The translations under genes were made by a program, and so were the position numbers. The notes beneath the pieces are model-generated. The model made no database searches. It saw only the letters and a program-made list of their open reading frames with translations, and was not told the DNA's origin. From an uncultured Sphingomonadaceae bacterium (lineage in GTDB: Bacteria > Pseudomonadota > Alphaproteobacteria > Sphingomonadales > Sphingomonadaceae), in the NCBI GenBank assembly GCA_947501325.1, contig CANMVC010000002.1, positions 1,178,001-1,242,000 of the forward strand: a DNA stretch of 64,000 nt. The letters are read 5' to 3'. Shown one piece after another: positions 55,711 to 64,000 of this stretch (position 1 is its first letter; each line of letters opens with the position of its first letter).

Positions 55711-56352
55711 TCATTGCTGATTTTCGCTGTCCCACCGCGTTGCCATCAAACTCGGTCGCTTGCCGATTTTGTTCAGCCAATGGCGCAGCGGCAGAAGCTG
55801 ACCGATCAGATGATCGCCCTCGGACGTCATCTGGACCGGCCGCAAAATACAATAGACAAAAATATCCGCCAGCGTGAATTGCGCACCCGCAAAAAAGGGG
55901 GCTTCCTCAACCCGCTGACACACAATCCCGAGATGCTCGGCTATTTCCGGCAAAGCGGCTTCGATAATATCCGAGCGCAAGGGGGTTTTCAAAAACCGGT
56001 GCGCCAGCCGCGGCATCAGCAGCCCATGCTCCGCCACCGGAAACAGATAAGCATTCGCGACCGAAATCCAGCGGTCCATCTCGGCGCGCGTGGCAGGATC
56101 ATCGGGTTGCAGCGCGCCGCCATTATGCGCATTGTCGATATATTGGCAGATTGCGACGCTTTCATACAGGTTCAGGCCGTCAATTTCGACGGTTGGCACT
56201 TTGCGAAACGGATGCCGGCGTCGGTTCTCTTCACTGCCCGCTGGCGTCGCCGTAATCGTCCAGCTGATCCCCGCCTCTTCCGCCACCGTCTGAACAATAC
56301 GGCTGTAGGTCGATATAATCGTGCCGTGAATGTGAAGGGTCGGTTGGGTCAT
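55711..56352 (-). CDS. Glutathione S-transferase family protein
   Basis: A 213-residue protein: N-terminal thioredoxin-like domain (LHIHGTIISTYSRIVQT, with KVPTVEIDGLNLYESVAI) and an all-helical C-terminal domain. The substrate is unknown. It starts 12 bp after the acyl-CoA dehydrogenase-like gene and is probably co-transcribed with it. Confidence 0.9.
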   Translation of the reverse strand: MTQPTLHIHGTIISTYSRIVQTVAEEAGISWTITATPAGSEENRRRHPFRKVPTVEIDGLNLYESVAICQYIDNAHNGGALQPDDPATRAEMDRWISVANAYLFPVAEHGLLMPRLAHRFLKTPLRSDIIEAALPEIAEHLGIVCQRVEEAPFFAGAQFTLADIFVYCILRPVQMTSEGDHLIGQLLPLRHWLNKIGKRPSLMATRWDSENQQ

Positions 56353-56364
56353 CCGCTTGCTAGC

Positions 56365-57549
56365 CTAGAGCATCGCCATATCCACCGGCTGTTCCAGCAA
56401 TGTGCGTCCGGCCAATTCGAAGACAGCCGGCGCCGTTGCGATATGCTGGGTCGCGACATGGGCATCGCGAAACCGCCGCTGGAGACTGCTGCTGGAATAG
56501 ACCGCGCCGCCGCCGCCCAATGTGTAGGCCGTCTTGCAGACATCCGCCGAAACTTCGGTCGCGTGCGCGCAGGCCAAGCGCAAATCAGAACGCGCCTTCA
56601 CGGAAATATCGCCCTCCCCCTGTGCTTCCTGCCAAGCCTTGCCAACTGCGCTTTCCAGAAAGCTGAACGCCCCGCCAAGCTGCGCGGTGGCCCGCGCTAT
56701 ATCGACTTGTACCGTCGCGCGCTGGGCCATGCTGCGGCCGCCACCGGGTGTCTTTTTCATGATCGCGACCTGCTTGATTTCTTCCAGCGCAGCCCGCGCA
56801 TTGCCAAGCGCAACCGAGGAAACCCCCAGCGCCAGCAGGCCGAATAGCGGGAATTTGTAAAGCGCCCCCGTATCGCGCGGTCGGTCCGCGACAAAGGAAA
56901 CGCTGCGGGCCTTGGGAATTTTCAGGTCTTTGACGCTGAAATCACCCGACCCGGTGCCCTTCATGCCAGCGACATGCCAGCTATCGATAAATTCGACGTC
57001 AGCGACAGGGAAGAACAGCATCCGGTGATAGGGCGCGCCGTTATCAAATTTCTGCAGCTCGCCATCCTTGAAGATCATCGCGCCGCCGCCCAGCCAGCTG
57101 CAATTGGCGGAGCCGGAGCCCCATTGCCACTGACCCGAGAGCAAATAATGGTCGCCCTTGTCTTCGGCCTTGCCCATGGGCGCAAACACGCCACCGGTGA
57201 TAACATCATCGGGACCGAAAATATCAGCCGCGGGCTTCTCATCCATATAGGCGGCGCCCAGAGTGGAAGTGACCGCTATCATCGCGCACCAGCCCGCGCT
57301 GGCATCGGCCTCTGCAATTGTTTCGATAATCTGCATGAATTCCAGCGGCGGCAATTCGAGGCCGCCCAGTGATGCGGGCTTGGACAGATTAAACGCCCCG
57401 GCAGCGGCCATTTTGGCCGCCAGATCGGAAGGCAAATGGCGGGCATTTTCTATATCGGGCGCGCGGTCGGCAATTTCCGGAAGCAGCTTCAATATTGCTG
57501 CGCCGGTCCCCTCGCCAATTCCGCTGATATCATATTGCAAACCGTTCAT
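56365..57549 (-). CDS. Acyl-CoA dehydrogenase-family flavoprotein (HsaA/DszC-like monooxygenase branch possible)
   Basis: A 394-residue protein with the acyl-CoA dehydrogenase fold: N-terminal helical region, a middle domain (GGVFAPMGKAED, GQWQWGSGSANC) and a C-terminal helical domain. It looks closer to the flavin-dependent hydroxylase branch than to beta-oxidation dehydrogenases, because the acid residue of acyl-CoA dehydrogenases is not evident; this is tentative. The start at 57549 follows GGAG by eight bases. It is in operon with the GST gene and divergent from the SBP genes. Confidence 0.82.
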   Translation of the reverse strand: MNGLQYDISGIGEGTGAAILKLLPEIADRAPDIENARHLPSDLAAKMAAAGAFNLSKPASLGGLELPPLEFMQIIETIAEADASAGWCAMIAVTSTLGAAYMDEKPAADIFGPDDVITGGVFAPMGKAEDKGDHYLLSGQWQWGSGSANCSWLGGGAMIFKDGELQKFDNGAPYHRMLFFPVADVEFIDSWHVAGMKGTGSGDFSVKDLKIPKARSVSFVADRPRDTGALYKFPLFGLLALGVSSVALGNARAALEEIKQVAIMKKTPGGGRSMAQRATVQVDIARATAQLGGAFSFLESAVGKAWQEAQGEGDISVKARSDLRLACAHATEVSADVCKTAYTLGGGGAVYSSSSLQRRFRDAHVATQHIATAPAVFELAGRTLLEQPVDMAML

Positions 57550-57627
57550 TTGGGAATCTCCGTTCAATAGCTGTCAGCATAGGAGTTACTATTTGTCGAT
57601 CCAGCAAAAACATATACTAAAGATATC

Positions 57628-59172
57628 ATGCGCATATTGGCACTTTTGGGTTTTATCCTTTTCCTCGCGAGTTGCAGCAGCCGGGCGGACACCGATAGCA
57701 TGCCAGGTCCGGACCAAATCGTGCGCTTGTCCGATTCCGAGATAAAGGGCCTCGACCCTCAGAAGATATCAGACCTGTCCTCGCTGCGCATCGCCGCAGA
57801 CCAATTTGAAGGGCTGACCCGGCTGGATGCAGCTGGCGAAGCCGAACCGGGGCTTGCAGAGGACTGGAGCGTTTCGGATGACGGATTGCTATGGACGTTC
57901 CCCCTGCGTGAAGGGCTCCGGTTTTCCGATGGGGCCGTCTTTGACGCCGCGCTTTTTCCAAAATTATGGGATCGGCTGCATGCGCCGGAAACAGCATCTC
58001 CAACCAAAGCGCTGTTTGAGAATATCGCGTCGGTGAGTGCCAGCGACGCAACCACGGTTGCGGTGAGGCTAAAAGCCCCCGCGCCGTCGCTGCCGATATT
58101 ATTGGCCCATCCGGCTATGGCGGCCTTGCCGCTCCATCATATTGAAAAAATCGGGGACAAATGGACCAGTGCGCGTCCCATGATCGTCAGTGGCCCCTAT
58201 CAACTGGCCGCGTGGCAGCTCAACGATCATGCACGGATGACGCGGAACCCGGAATGGCATGACCAACCGGCTCCGACTGCTACTATCATCTGGAAACCGA
58301 TGGATGATAGCCTGTCGGCGATGCGTTTGTTTCTTTCCGGCGGCGCCGATGTCGCGGCGGATTATCCAGCCAGCCGGCACCAGTGGCTCATGGATAATCA
58401 CCCTGATCTTGCGCATAGCGTGCCCTATCTCGGCAGCTATTATTTCGCATTCAATACCCGCAAGGCTCCGTTTGACGATGGTCGTGTGCGCACCGCACTT
58501 TCTATGGCAGTCGAACGAGAGTGGATTGCGGAAAAGGTCATCGGCATCGGCAATGTTCCGGCCTGGAATCTTTTACCGCCGGAACTGACCGGCGGTATCA
58601 GTGCAAAGCCGGTTTGGGCCGATTGGGATCGCGAACGGCGACTGGCAACCGCCCGGCAATTGCTCGCGGAGGCGGGATATGGCCTGGGCAATCCTTTGCG
58701 CTTCGAAATTCGCTTCAACAGTTCCGCCGAGCATCGCCGCGTTTCGGTCGCTCTCGCCGCCATGTGGAAAGATTTGAACGTCGAGGCCAGCCTGTTCAAC
58801 AGCGAAGCCGCTTTGCATTTCGCGGCGCTCCGGCAACATGATTTTTCGCTGGCACGGTCTGGCTGGATTGCCGACTTGCCAGTTGCAGAGAATTTTCTGA
58901 CCGTGCACCAGCCGGCCAATGGTGCCGGCAACTATTCCGGATATGACAACCCGGCTTATGACGCGTTGGTGGCGCAGGCCATCACTACAGCAGATCCAGA
59001 CCGCAGAAACAGCATCATGCGCCAGGCGGATGCCACGCTCATAGCGGACATGCCGATTTTGCCCCTTTATTTCTATGTCACCCGCTCGCTCGTCAGCAAA
59101 CGCATTGATGGATGGCAGGATAATATTTCCAATGTGCATCCCAGCCGCACTCTGCGTATAAGAACGAAATGA
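57628..59172 (+). CDS. SBP_bac_5 family ABC peptide-binding-like lipoprotein (1)
   Basis: A 514-residue solute-binding protein (DppA/OppA family). The lipobox FLASC puts the modified Cys at residue 16. GLTRLDAAGEAEPGLAEDW and WTFPLREGLRFSDG are characteristic. No permease or ATPase genes are adjacent. It overlaps the second SBP gene by 4 bp (ATGA), suggesting coupling. Confidence 0.88.
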   Translation: MRILALLGFILFLASCSSRADTDSMPGPDQIVRLSDSEIKGLDPQKISDLSSLRIAADQFEGLTRLDAAGEAEPGLAEDWSVSDDGLLWTFPLREGLRFSDGAVFDAALFPKLWDRLHAPETASPTKALFENIASVSASDATTVAVRLKAPAPSLPILLAHPAMAALPLHHIEKIGDKWTSARPMIVSGPYQLAAWQLNDHARMTRNPEWHDQPAPTATIIWKPMDDSLSAMRLFLSGGADVAADYPASRHQWLMDNHPDLAHSVPYLGSYYFAFNTRKAPFDDGRVRTALSMAVEREWIAEKVIGIGNVPAWNLLPPELTGGISAKPVWADWDRERRLATARQLLAEAGYGLGNPLRFEIRFNSSAEHRRVSVALAAMWKDLNVEASLFNSEAALHFAALRQHDFSLARSGWIADLPVAENFLTVHQPANGAGNYSGYDNPAYDALVAQAITTADPDRRNSIMRQADATLIADMPILPLYFYVTRSLVSKRIDGWQDNISNVHPSRTLRIRTK

Positions 59173-60686
59173 CCATGACCAACCATCCCAATCTCCTGTC
59201 TATGCTTGCTCTGGCCGCAGTTTCCCTTGGCCTGACGGCTTGCGGTACTGCGGGTGATGAGGATCGCGCACGCGTGATCGTTATCGAAGACGAGGAGCCG
59301 GTCATAAAACCGATCGGGATCGAGCTAAACTATGCTTCGGCCATCGCTCGATCTGCTATAGCCAAGGGGCTGGTTGGCTTTGATGAGCAAGGGCGCGTGG
59401 TCCCCTCTCTGGCTGCGCGCTGGATCGTCACCGATGACGGCATGAGCTACATTTTCCGCTTGAACGATGCACAATGGAATGATGGCACGCCGGTTACGGC
59501 AGAACGGGTTGCGACCTTGCTGCGCGAGCGGATTGCCGAGTTAAGCAAAAGCCGCTTGGGGCCGGATTTGCGGACCATTGATGAAATTGTTCCGATGACG
59601 GGCCGTGTTATCGAAATCCGCCTGACATCGGCCCATCCCAATTTCCTGCAGCTCATGGCGCAACCGGAACTCGGTCTGTTCAAGGCGGGGCAAGGCGCGG
59701 GCCCGATGACCAAATTGGACAATGGCAAGACCTACACGCTGGCCATAATGAGCCAGCAGCCATCAGATGAAGACGAGAGCGAAGAAAACGAGCAAACTGT
59801 CGAGGAGGCCGTTGAGGATGACCCGCGCCGTGTCATTCTCCGCAGCGAGACAGCGGCCAAGGCCCTGGCTCGCTATACGGCTGGATATAGTGATGTCCTA
59901 TTGAACGGTAAATTCCATCATCTTCCGCTGGTTGAGGAAGCCGGGATCAGCACCAATGATCTGCGGCTGGACCCGGTAGCGGGCCTGTTCGGATTCAAAT
60001 TTTTACGGGCGGAGGGCTTTTGGGCCGTTCCGAAAAACCGTGAGATATTGTCGATGGCGATTGATCGGCCCGCGCTGTTAACGTCCTTTCCCAATGTCAC
60101 CGCTTGGCAGAGCCGCCAGAAGATCGTCCCCGAGGCACTGGATGTGGCGGGAATAGACGCACGGCCATATTGGGCCAGCATGACGATACAGGAACGTCAG
60201 GCCGTGGCCCGCGAACATGTCGCCCGCTGGCAATCCCTGGAGGGGCCCGTGCGACCGCTCACCATTTCGCTGCCCGATGCCGCGGGAGCAGACATATTCT
60301 TCCTGCGCGTGCAGTCCGATTTGCGACGCGTCGGGCTGAATGCGATTCAAGCCGGTCCGGATCAGCCAGCGGATATCCGTTTGATTGATGAAATAGCGGC
60401 TTATGACAGCACCAAATGGTTCCTCTATCGGCTGACCTGCACCCAGATGTCGGTCTGCCTGAACGACGCAGACGCAAAAATTGCCGAGGCGGATGCTGCG
60501 ACCAACTTGCAGATGAAGGCAAGGCTGTATGCCGAGGCTGAAGTCATGCTGGTCGAGCATTACAGCTTTATTCCGCTCGCGGTCCCGGTCCGCTGGTCGA
60601 TCAGCAGGCCCGGCCAGCAGGGTCTAGCGGTGAATCCGCGCGGCTGGCATCCATTGAATCTGCTGGTGGGAATCCCCATATCCTGA
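59169..60686 (+). CDS. SBP_bac_5 family lipoprotein with acidic insertion (2)
   Basis: A 505-residue protein with lipobox LGLTAC (Cys25) and the family-typical LAARWIVTDDGMSYIFRLND. Residues 199-219 form an acidic insertion rich in Glu/Asp (SDEDESEENEQ start). An in-frame second ATG at 59175 is also possible. It is coupled to the first SBP gene and followed by a DUF4112 gene 32 bp downstream. No transport permease is in this window. Confidence 0.85.
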   Translation: MTMTNHPNLLSMLALAAVSLGLTACGTAGDEDRARVIVIEDEEPVIKPIGIELNYASAIARSAIAKGLVGFDEQGRVVPSLAARWIVTDDGMSYIFRLNDAQWNDGTPVTAERVATLLRERIAELSKSRLGPDLRTIDEIVPMTGRVIEIRLTSAHPNFLQLMAQPELGLFKAGQGAGPMTKLDNGKTYTLAIMSQQPSDEDESEENEQTVEEAVEDDPRRVILRSETAAKALARYTAGYSDVLLNGKFHHLPLVEEAGISTNDLRLDPVAGLFGFKFLRAEGFWAVPKNREILSMAIDRPALLTSFPNVTAWQSRQKIVPEALDVAGIDARPYWASMTIQERQAVAREHVARWQSLEGPVRPLTISLPDAAGADIFFLRVQSDLRRVGLNAIQAGPDQPADIRLIDEIAAYDSTKWFLYRLTCTQMSVCLNDADAKIAEADAATNLQMKARLYAEAEVMLVEHYSFIPLAVPVRWSISRPGQQGLAVNPRGWHPLNLLVGIPIS

Positions 60687-60718
60687 CTAGCATATAGTAT
60701 AATTTGGTCGGAGGACGC

Positions 60719-61141
60719 ATGGCGATTTCGGAAGAACAGTTAAAACGGTTAGCCGAACAATTGCCTGATGTAAGCCGTGATCCACAAGCGGTACGCACGC
60801 GTGTCGAAGCCATGGAAAAAGTGCTGGAACGCGCTTTCATCATTCCCGGCATTAACAAACCGATCGGCGTTGACTCACTGGTCGGCCTCATTCCTGTAGT
60901 TGGTGATATCGTCACCGCGGTCATGGGCACCTATATCGTCTGGGAAGCCCGTAATCTCGGTATGTCCAAATGGCAATTGACCCGCATGGCGGCCAATGTC
61001 GGCATCGATACCGCTTTGGGAGCAATTCCGCTGGCCGGCGATGTTTTCGACTTTTTCTGGCGATCCAATACGCGCAATTTACGGATTATCCGCAAGCATC
61101 TCGACAAGCACCATCCCGGCACCCGCACGCTGGAAGGTTAA
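60719..61141 (+). CDS. DUF4112 domain-containing membrane protein
   Basis: A 140-residue protein with a hydrophobic segment LVGLIPVVGDIVTAVMGTYI and the repeat-like TALGAIPLAGDVFDFFW near the C-terminus, typical of DUF4112. GGAGG precedes the ATG at 60719. Function unknown. Its end overlaps the convergent RNase T2 gene by 4 bp. Confidence 0.88.
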   Translation: MAISEEQLKRLAEQLPDVSRDPQAVRTRVEAMEKVLERAFIIPGINKPIGVDSLVGLIPVVGDIVTAVMGTYIVWEARNLGMSKWQLTRMAANVGIDTALGAIPLAGDVFDFFWRSNTRNLRIIRKHLDKHHPGTRTLEG

Positions 61142-61842
61142 GCACCGCGCCAGATTTTGACCGGCTGGTCATCCCTGACCGGTCGCATATTTGTCGGACA
61201 ACGGACGGGCCGAAAACTCTTGCCGAGACAAAGCCGAACCTCCTCTAGCCAGCCGCGCCCGTTGACCTTTAATCGGATCATCTCTGGCCCCAGCCCTTCA
61301 TTTTCTGCAGCAAAAGCATCGCGCAACGCTCTGGCTGTCAACGGTTTGCGCGAAAGCCGGTCCATATTGGGAAATTCCACCGCATCGAACATGATTTTGG
61401 AAATCCGGAAATAGGTTTCCGGCCGCCGGGTCATGCAAGTGCCGTGTTTCGCCCATTCCTTGGCCATTAGCCGGGTGGACGGCATCATGCAAAAATTGCG
61501 TTTCACCACCGCTGGCGGCAACGCCTTGGTCGCGCGGCACCATTGCGGATAGCTCGCCCCTTGCGCGTCCGGCCACAGGCCATGAAGGATGAAACCAAAG
61601 CTGCCATCATCCCCGCCACATTGGCTTTTGTCGCGGGCATTGTCCTTGCGCAGCCGGCAATATTCCGGCGACCAGCTCATCGCGAGCGTATAGCCTGATA
61701 CCGGTGTGATCCGGCGCGGTTCGCTGGCAGGTTTGCTTGCCGGAGCGGCGGGCTTGGCCAGCGCCGGTGCGCGGCATTGATAGGATTGGGCGTGTGCTTG
61801 TGATGACAGAATCAAAATTAGCGACGGAATAAAATATTTCAT
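61138..61842 (-). CDS. Ribonuclease T2 family protein
   Basis: A 234-residue secreted endoribonuclease. The signal peptide ends near SQAHAQ. The two active-site motifs are visible: CAS I with His87 (ILHGLWPDAQG) and CAS II with Glu129 and His133 (AKEWAKHGTC). RNase T2 cuts single-stranded RNA through 2',3'-cyclic phosphates and would act in the periplasm or outside. Its start overlaps the upstream membrane gene by 4 bp. Confidence 0.93.
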   Translation of the reverse strand: MKYFIPSLILILSSQAHAQSYQCRAPALAKPAAPASKPASEPRRITPVSGYTLAMSWSPEYCRLRKDNARDKSQCGGDDGSFGFILHGLWPDAQGASYPQWCRATKALPPAVVKRNFCMMPSTRLMAKEWAKHGTCMTRRPETYFRISKIMFDAVEFPNMDRLSRKPLTARALRDAFAAENEGLGPEMIRLKVNGRGWLEEVRLCLGKSFRPVRCPTNMRPVRDDQPVKIWRGA

Positions 61843-62303
61843 TTAAACACTTCCGATAAATCTTGTTCAACCCCGCCGGGCGAGCGTCCTTTAGACTGAA
61901 ACCAACTTCGGGCTCCTTGTCGGAACAAGAAAACAATCGAAAACGCAACCAATGCTTGAATGACCAAAGTGGAGGCAATTATCGATTCAACGCCGTTTCT
62001 TAATAGCGATGGCAAAACCCATCCTATGGAAACGAATGCCAGTGATGTTTTGACAATCAAAAGCCATTTCGCAATTTTGCTGGCTCGCCGCGCAATAAAA
62101 TACCAAAGTCCAATATCTATTGAAAAAGCGATGATCGTGGCGACCATCTGACCGATAACGTAATTGCTCCAACCTTCACGACTAAAATCACCGCTTGAGA
62201 AATTTTCAATCCAGTTAAGGGAAACTGGTATTGCCGACAAAAGGATCGAGGCAACGAAAAACCTTTCAAACCATAGGATAGACTTGGGCCGCGAGCGTTT
62301 CAT
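61839..62303 (-). CDS. Small multi-pass membrane protein (paralogue of the next gene)
   Basis: A 154-residue protein with about four membrane helices. RPKSILWFERFFVAS near the N-terminus and ARRASKIAKWLLI in the middle match MRPNSIIRFEQLFLGA and ARKASNMAKWLLV of the gene at 62351-62758. No known family was recognised. It overlaps the RNase T2 start by 4 bp. Confidence 0.85.
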   Translation of the reverse strand: MKRSRPKSILWFERFFVASILLSAIPVSLNWIENFSSGDFSREGWSNYVIGQMVATIIAFSIDIGLWYFIARRASKIAKWLLIVKTSLAFVSIGWVLPSLLRNGVESIIASTLVIQALVAFSIVFLFRQGARSWFQSKGRSPGGVEQDLSEVFK

Positions 62304-62350
62304 ATCGATCGCAGACCTAGCCCGGAATGAGCGGGCGTATCCAGCGAATT

Positions 62351-62758
62351 CTATGTCACTACGGTATTACCGGCAAGCCATTGCTTCGCATCACTTTTGA
62401 ACAGCATATAAATCGCCGCCGCCTTCAGGGCGAGGATGGTGAACAGGATCGTCAGACCCAACGTCCGGTAATTATCAACCGTCGCAAGCGACCAGATGAC
62501 ACCGATCACGAACATCCCAACCAACAGCCATTTCGCCATATTGCTCGCCTTGCGCGCTATCTTGAACCAGAGCCACAGGTTGATGAGAAAGGGGAAGGCA
62601 ATGATCGTATAGGTTGCAAAGGCATTCATCCCGTCGCTACCGTCTCCATGATCCATTACCATTGACCAGGTATCCCAATTCAGGATGATATTAAGGACAT
62701 TGAGCGCAAGCGCGCCCAAGAATAGCTGTTCAAATCTGATGATGGAATTTGGTCGCAT
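62351..62758 (-). CDS. Small multi-pass membrane protein
   Basis: A 135-residue protein with about four helices, paralogous to the preceding one. The ATG at 62758 has GGAGG five bases upstream. Downstream lie the paralogue and RNase T2, probably a three-gene unit. Function unknown. Confidence 0.85.
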   Translation of the reverse strand: MRPNSIIRFEQLFLGALALNVLNIILNWDTWSMVMDHGDGSDGMNAFATYTIIAFPFLINLWLWFKIARKASNMAKWLLVGMFVIGVIWSLATVDNYRTLGLTILFTILALKAAAIYMLFKSDAKQWLAGNTVVT

Positions 62759-62931
62759 GACGGCCTCCGGACTATGTCTAGAACCCGTGCTTCCCTGAAC
62801 CGGCCTAACCAAGCCTTGGTCCAAATCCAAATGTTAGCTGCGGGTTAGGCCGAATGTGTCAAAAGCGATCAATCAAAACTTTATTGCAGATCAACCTGCT
62901 TATCCCGTTGGATTTTATCGTGAAGCCCGCC

Positions 62932-63780
62932 CTATACTTGCGCAAAATCGAGCCCGATGTCCGCCGCCGGTGCCGACTGCGTCAACCGTCCCACCGAGAT
63001 AAAGTCCACGCCGGTGTCCGCCTTGTCGAAAATCGTCTCCAGCGTCACGCCGCCAGATGCTTCCGTCACGACCCGTCCACCGATCAGCGTCACCGCCCCG
63101 CGTAAGGTGGCGGGTTCCATATTGTCGAGCAGCAAATGGGTCGCTCCAGCAGCCAGCGCCGGTTCGATCTGATCAACCCGGTCCACTTCGACAATGATCC
63201 GTTCAATCCCGGCATCCACCGCGCGCTTGACTGCTTCGGTGATATTGCCGGCCACTGCGACATGATTATCCTTGATCATCGCGGCGTCCCACAGACCCAT
63301 GCGATGATTTTGCGCGCCACCCATGCGAGTGGCATATTTTTCCAGCACGCGCAGGCCGGGAATGGTCTTGCGCGTGTCGAGCAAGGTACAGCCGGTACCG
63401 ACAATCTTGCGCACATATTCGTTGGTCATGCTGGCAATGCCGGTGAGATGTTGCACTGTGTTGAGCGCGCTACGCTCCGCAGTCAGCATCGCGCGGCCCT
63501 TGCCCTTCAGGCGCATGATATCGGTGCCAGCCTCTACCGCCTCGCCTTCCTGTGCCAAAATTTCAATTTCAACATCGGGATCGAGCGACCGGAAAAACGC
63601 CTCGGCAATCGGCAAGCCCGCGATCACGGCATCGTGGCGGCTATCCATGACGCCGGTAAAGATGGCGTCCTCGGGGATCACGGCCTCGGAAGTTACGTCG
63701 CGGCCAGTGGGGCCGAGATCTTCGGCGAGCGTGGAATGCACAAAGGCATCGAGGTCGAAGCGGTCCAGGGTGAAGGTCAT
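62932..63780 (-). CDS. nadC: Nicotinate-nucleotide diphosphorylase (carboxylating)
   Basis: A 282-residue quinolinate phosphoribosyltransferase of NAD synthesis. TLAEDLGPTGRDVTS, the GKGRAMLTAERSALN segment, DTRKTIPGLR and MGLWDAAMIKDNH are the standard family motifs, including the Arg/Lys/His phosphate-binding residues. It overlaps the upstream partial gene by 4 bp. Confidence 0.97.
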   Translation of the reverse strand: MTFTLDRFDLDAFVHSTLAEDLGPTGRDVTSEAVIPEDAIFTGVMDSRHDAVIAGLPIAEAFFRSLDPDVEIEILAQEGEAVEAGTDIMRLKGKGRAMLTAERSALNTVQHLTGIASMTNEYVRKIVGTGCTLLDTRKTIPGLRVLEKYATRMGGAQNHRMGLWDAAMIKDNHVAVAGNITEAVKRAVDAGIERIIVEVDRVDQIEPALAAGATHLLLDNMEPATLRGAVTLIGGRVVTEASGGVTLETIFDKADTGVDFISVGRLTQSAPAADIGLDFAQV

Positions 63781-64000
63781 GCAACCTTCTTCATGTTTTT
63801 CCGGAAAGCATCAAGTCTCTCTTCCAGTTCTGCCAAAGAGGTTCCCTTCAATTCGGTTCTTGCCAGCGCGACCAAAGTCTCTGCCTCGTCAAGCAAACTT
63901 TGCAGACGTTCGTCGGATCGGCAACTCGTTGAAGCGGAATAAAGACTGTCGATGAATTTTTTTGCCGCAATAATGTTGGTCGCCGCAGCGGTACGGATCA
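63777..64000 (-). CDS. Uncharacterised protein, partial (C-terminal end only)
   Basis: An open frame reads leftward from the window edge to a TGA at 63777-63779, giving about 74 residues that end FRKNMKKVA. The visible part is helical and charged. Its stop overlaps the nadC start. The N-terminal part lies outside the window, so the family is not identifiable. Confidence 0.6.
   Translation of the reverse strand, partial: IRTAAATNIIAAKKFIDSLYSASTSCRSDERLQSLLDEAETLVALARTELKGTSLAELEERLDAFRKNMKKVA

Noticed and set aside
1-64000. CRISPR arrays, transposases, phage genes or insertion sequences
   Set aside because: No regularly spaced repeats, transposase motifs or phage structural genes were found on either strand.

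Overview
The window looks like chromosomal DNA of an alphaproteobacterium of the order Sphingomonadales (Sphingorhabdus, Parasphingorhabdus or Sphingopyxis-like). This is an inference from gene content: class-II-type aroA followed by cmk, rpsA and ihfB, a ComF-grxC-nitrilase-DUF1178 cluster, TIGR02300 and DUF3376-patatin proteins, Flp pilins and a TonB-dependent receptor. There is no rRNA, plasmid or phage gene and no recognisable IS element. Three tRNA genes are present (Ala-GGC, Leu-TAA, Arg-CCT).

Layout. 1-9.8 kb: mostly housekeeping (nitronate monooxygenase fragment, aldo/keto reductase, ubiA, rsmE, a large secreted DUF11 protein, a YaiI/YqxD protein, a DEAD-box helicase, a BaiN-type flavoprotein). 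9.9-27.3 kb: an accessory glycoside-utilisation locus. A TonB receptor, GH2, SDR and GH106 enzyme form one leftward operon (18.9 to 9.9 kb). A GPH-type sugar symporter is divergent from a lipoprotein carboxylesterase and a GH3 enzyme. A CocE-type hydrolase is divergent from a TetR regulator. 27.3-30.2 kb: a second TetR gene, a Baeyer-Villiger-type flavin monooxygenase, an SCP2 sterol-carrier protein and a structured non-coding stretch next to tRNA-Ala. 30.3-39.4 kb: TIGR02300, aroA-cmk-rpsA, ihfB, two tRNAs, the DUF1178/nitrilase/grxC/comF operon, a methyltransferase and a MutT-type Nudix gene. 39.5-51.5 kb: two Flp pilins, an M48 protease, accA-xerD-(616 aa unknown)-(44 aa membrane peptide), aroK-aroB, a CPA2 antiporter, a NifU-like scaffold, cvpA and radA. 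51.5-64 kb: DUF3376 patatin, MBL hydrolase, a DUF6445-like protein, GST, acyl-CoA dehydrogenase-like flavoprotein, two overlapping SBP_bac_5 lipoproteins, DUF4112, an RNase T2 operon with two paralogous membrane proteins, and nadC.

The most interesting system is the 9.9-27.3 kb locus. A near-palindromic 12-bp site, GTCCA-NN-TGGAC, occurs three times and once with a single mismatch. The copies lie in the three promoter regions of the locus, about 55-100 bp upstream of the likely starts of the receptor, symporter, carboxylesterase, CocE hydrolase and TetR gene. This suggests one regulon, probably controlled by the TetR protein at 26571-27281. GH106, GH2 and the CocE hydrolase each carry an N-terminal membrane anchor and the carboxylesterase is a predicted lipoprotein. 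GH3, the SDR and the symporter fit the inside of the cell and the inner membrane. The layout suggests outer-membrane uptake, envelope-side removal of rhamnose and esters, import, and intracellular beta-glycoside cleavage of an acylated rhamnose-containing glycoside. The substrate itself cannot be read from the sequence.
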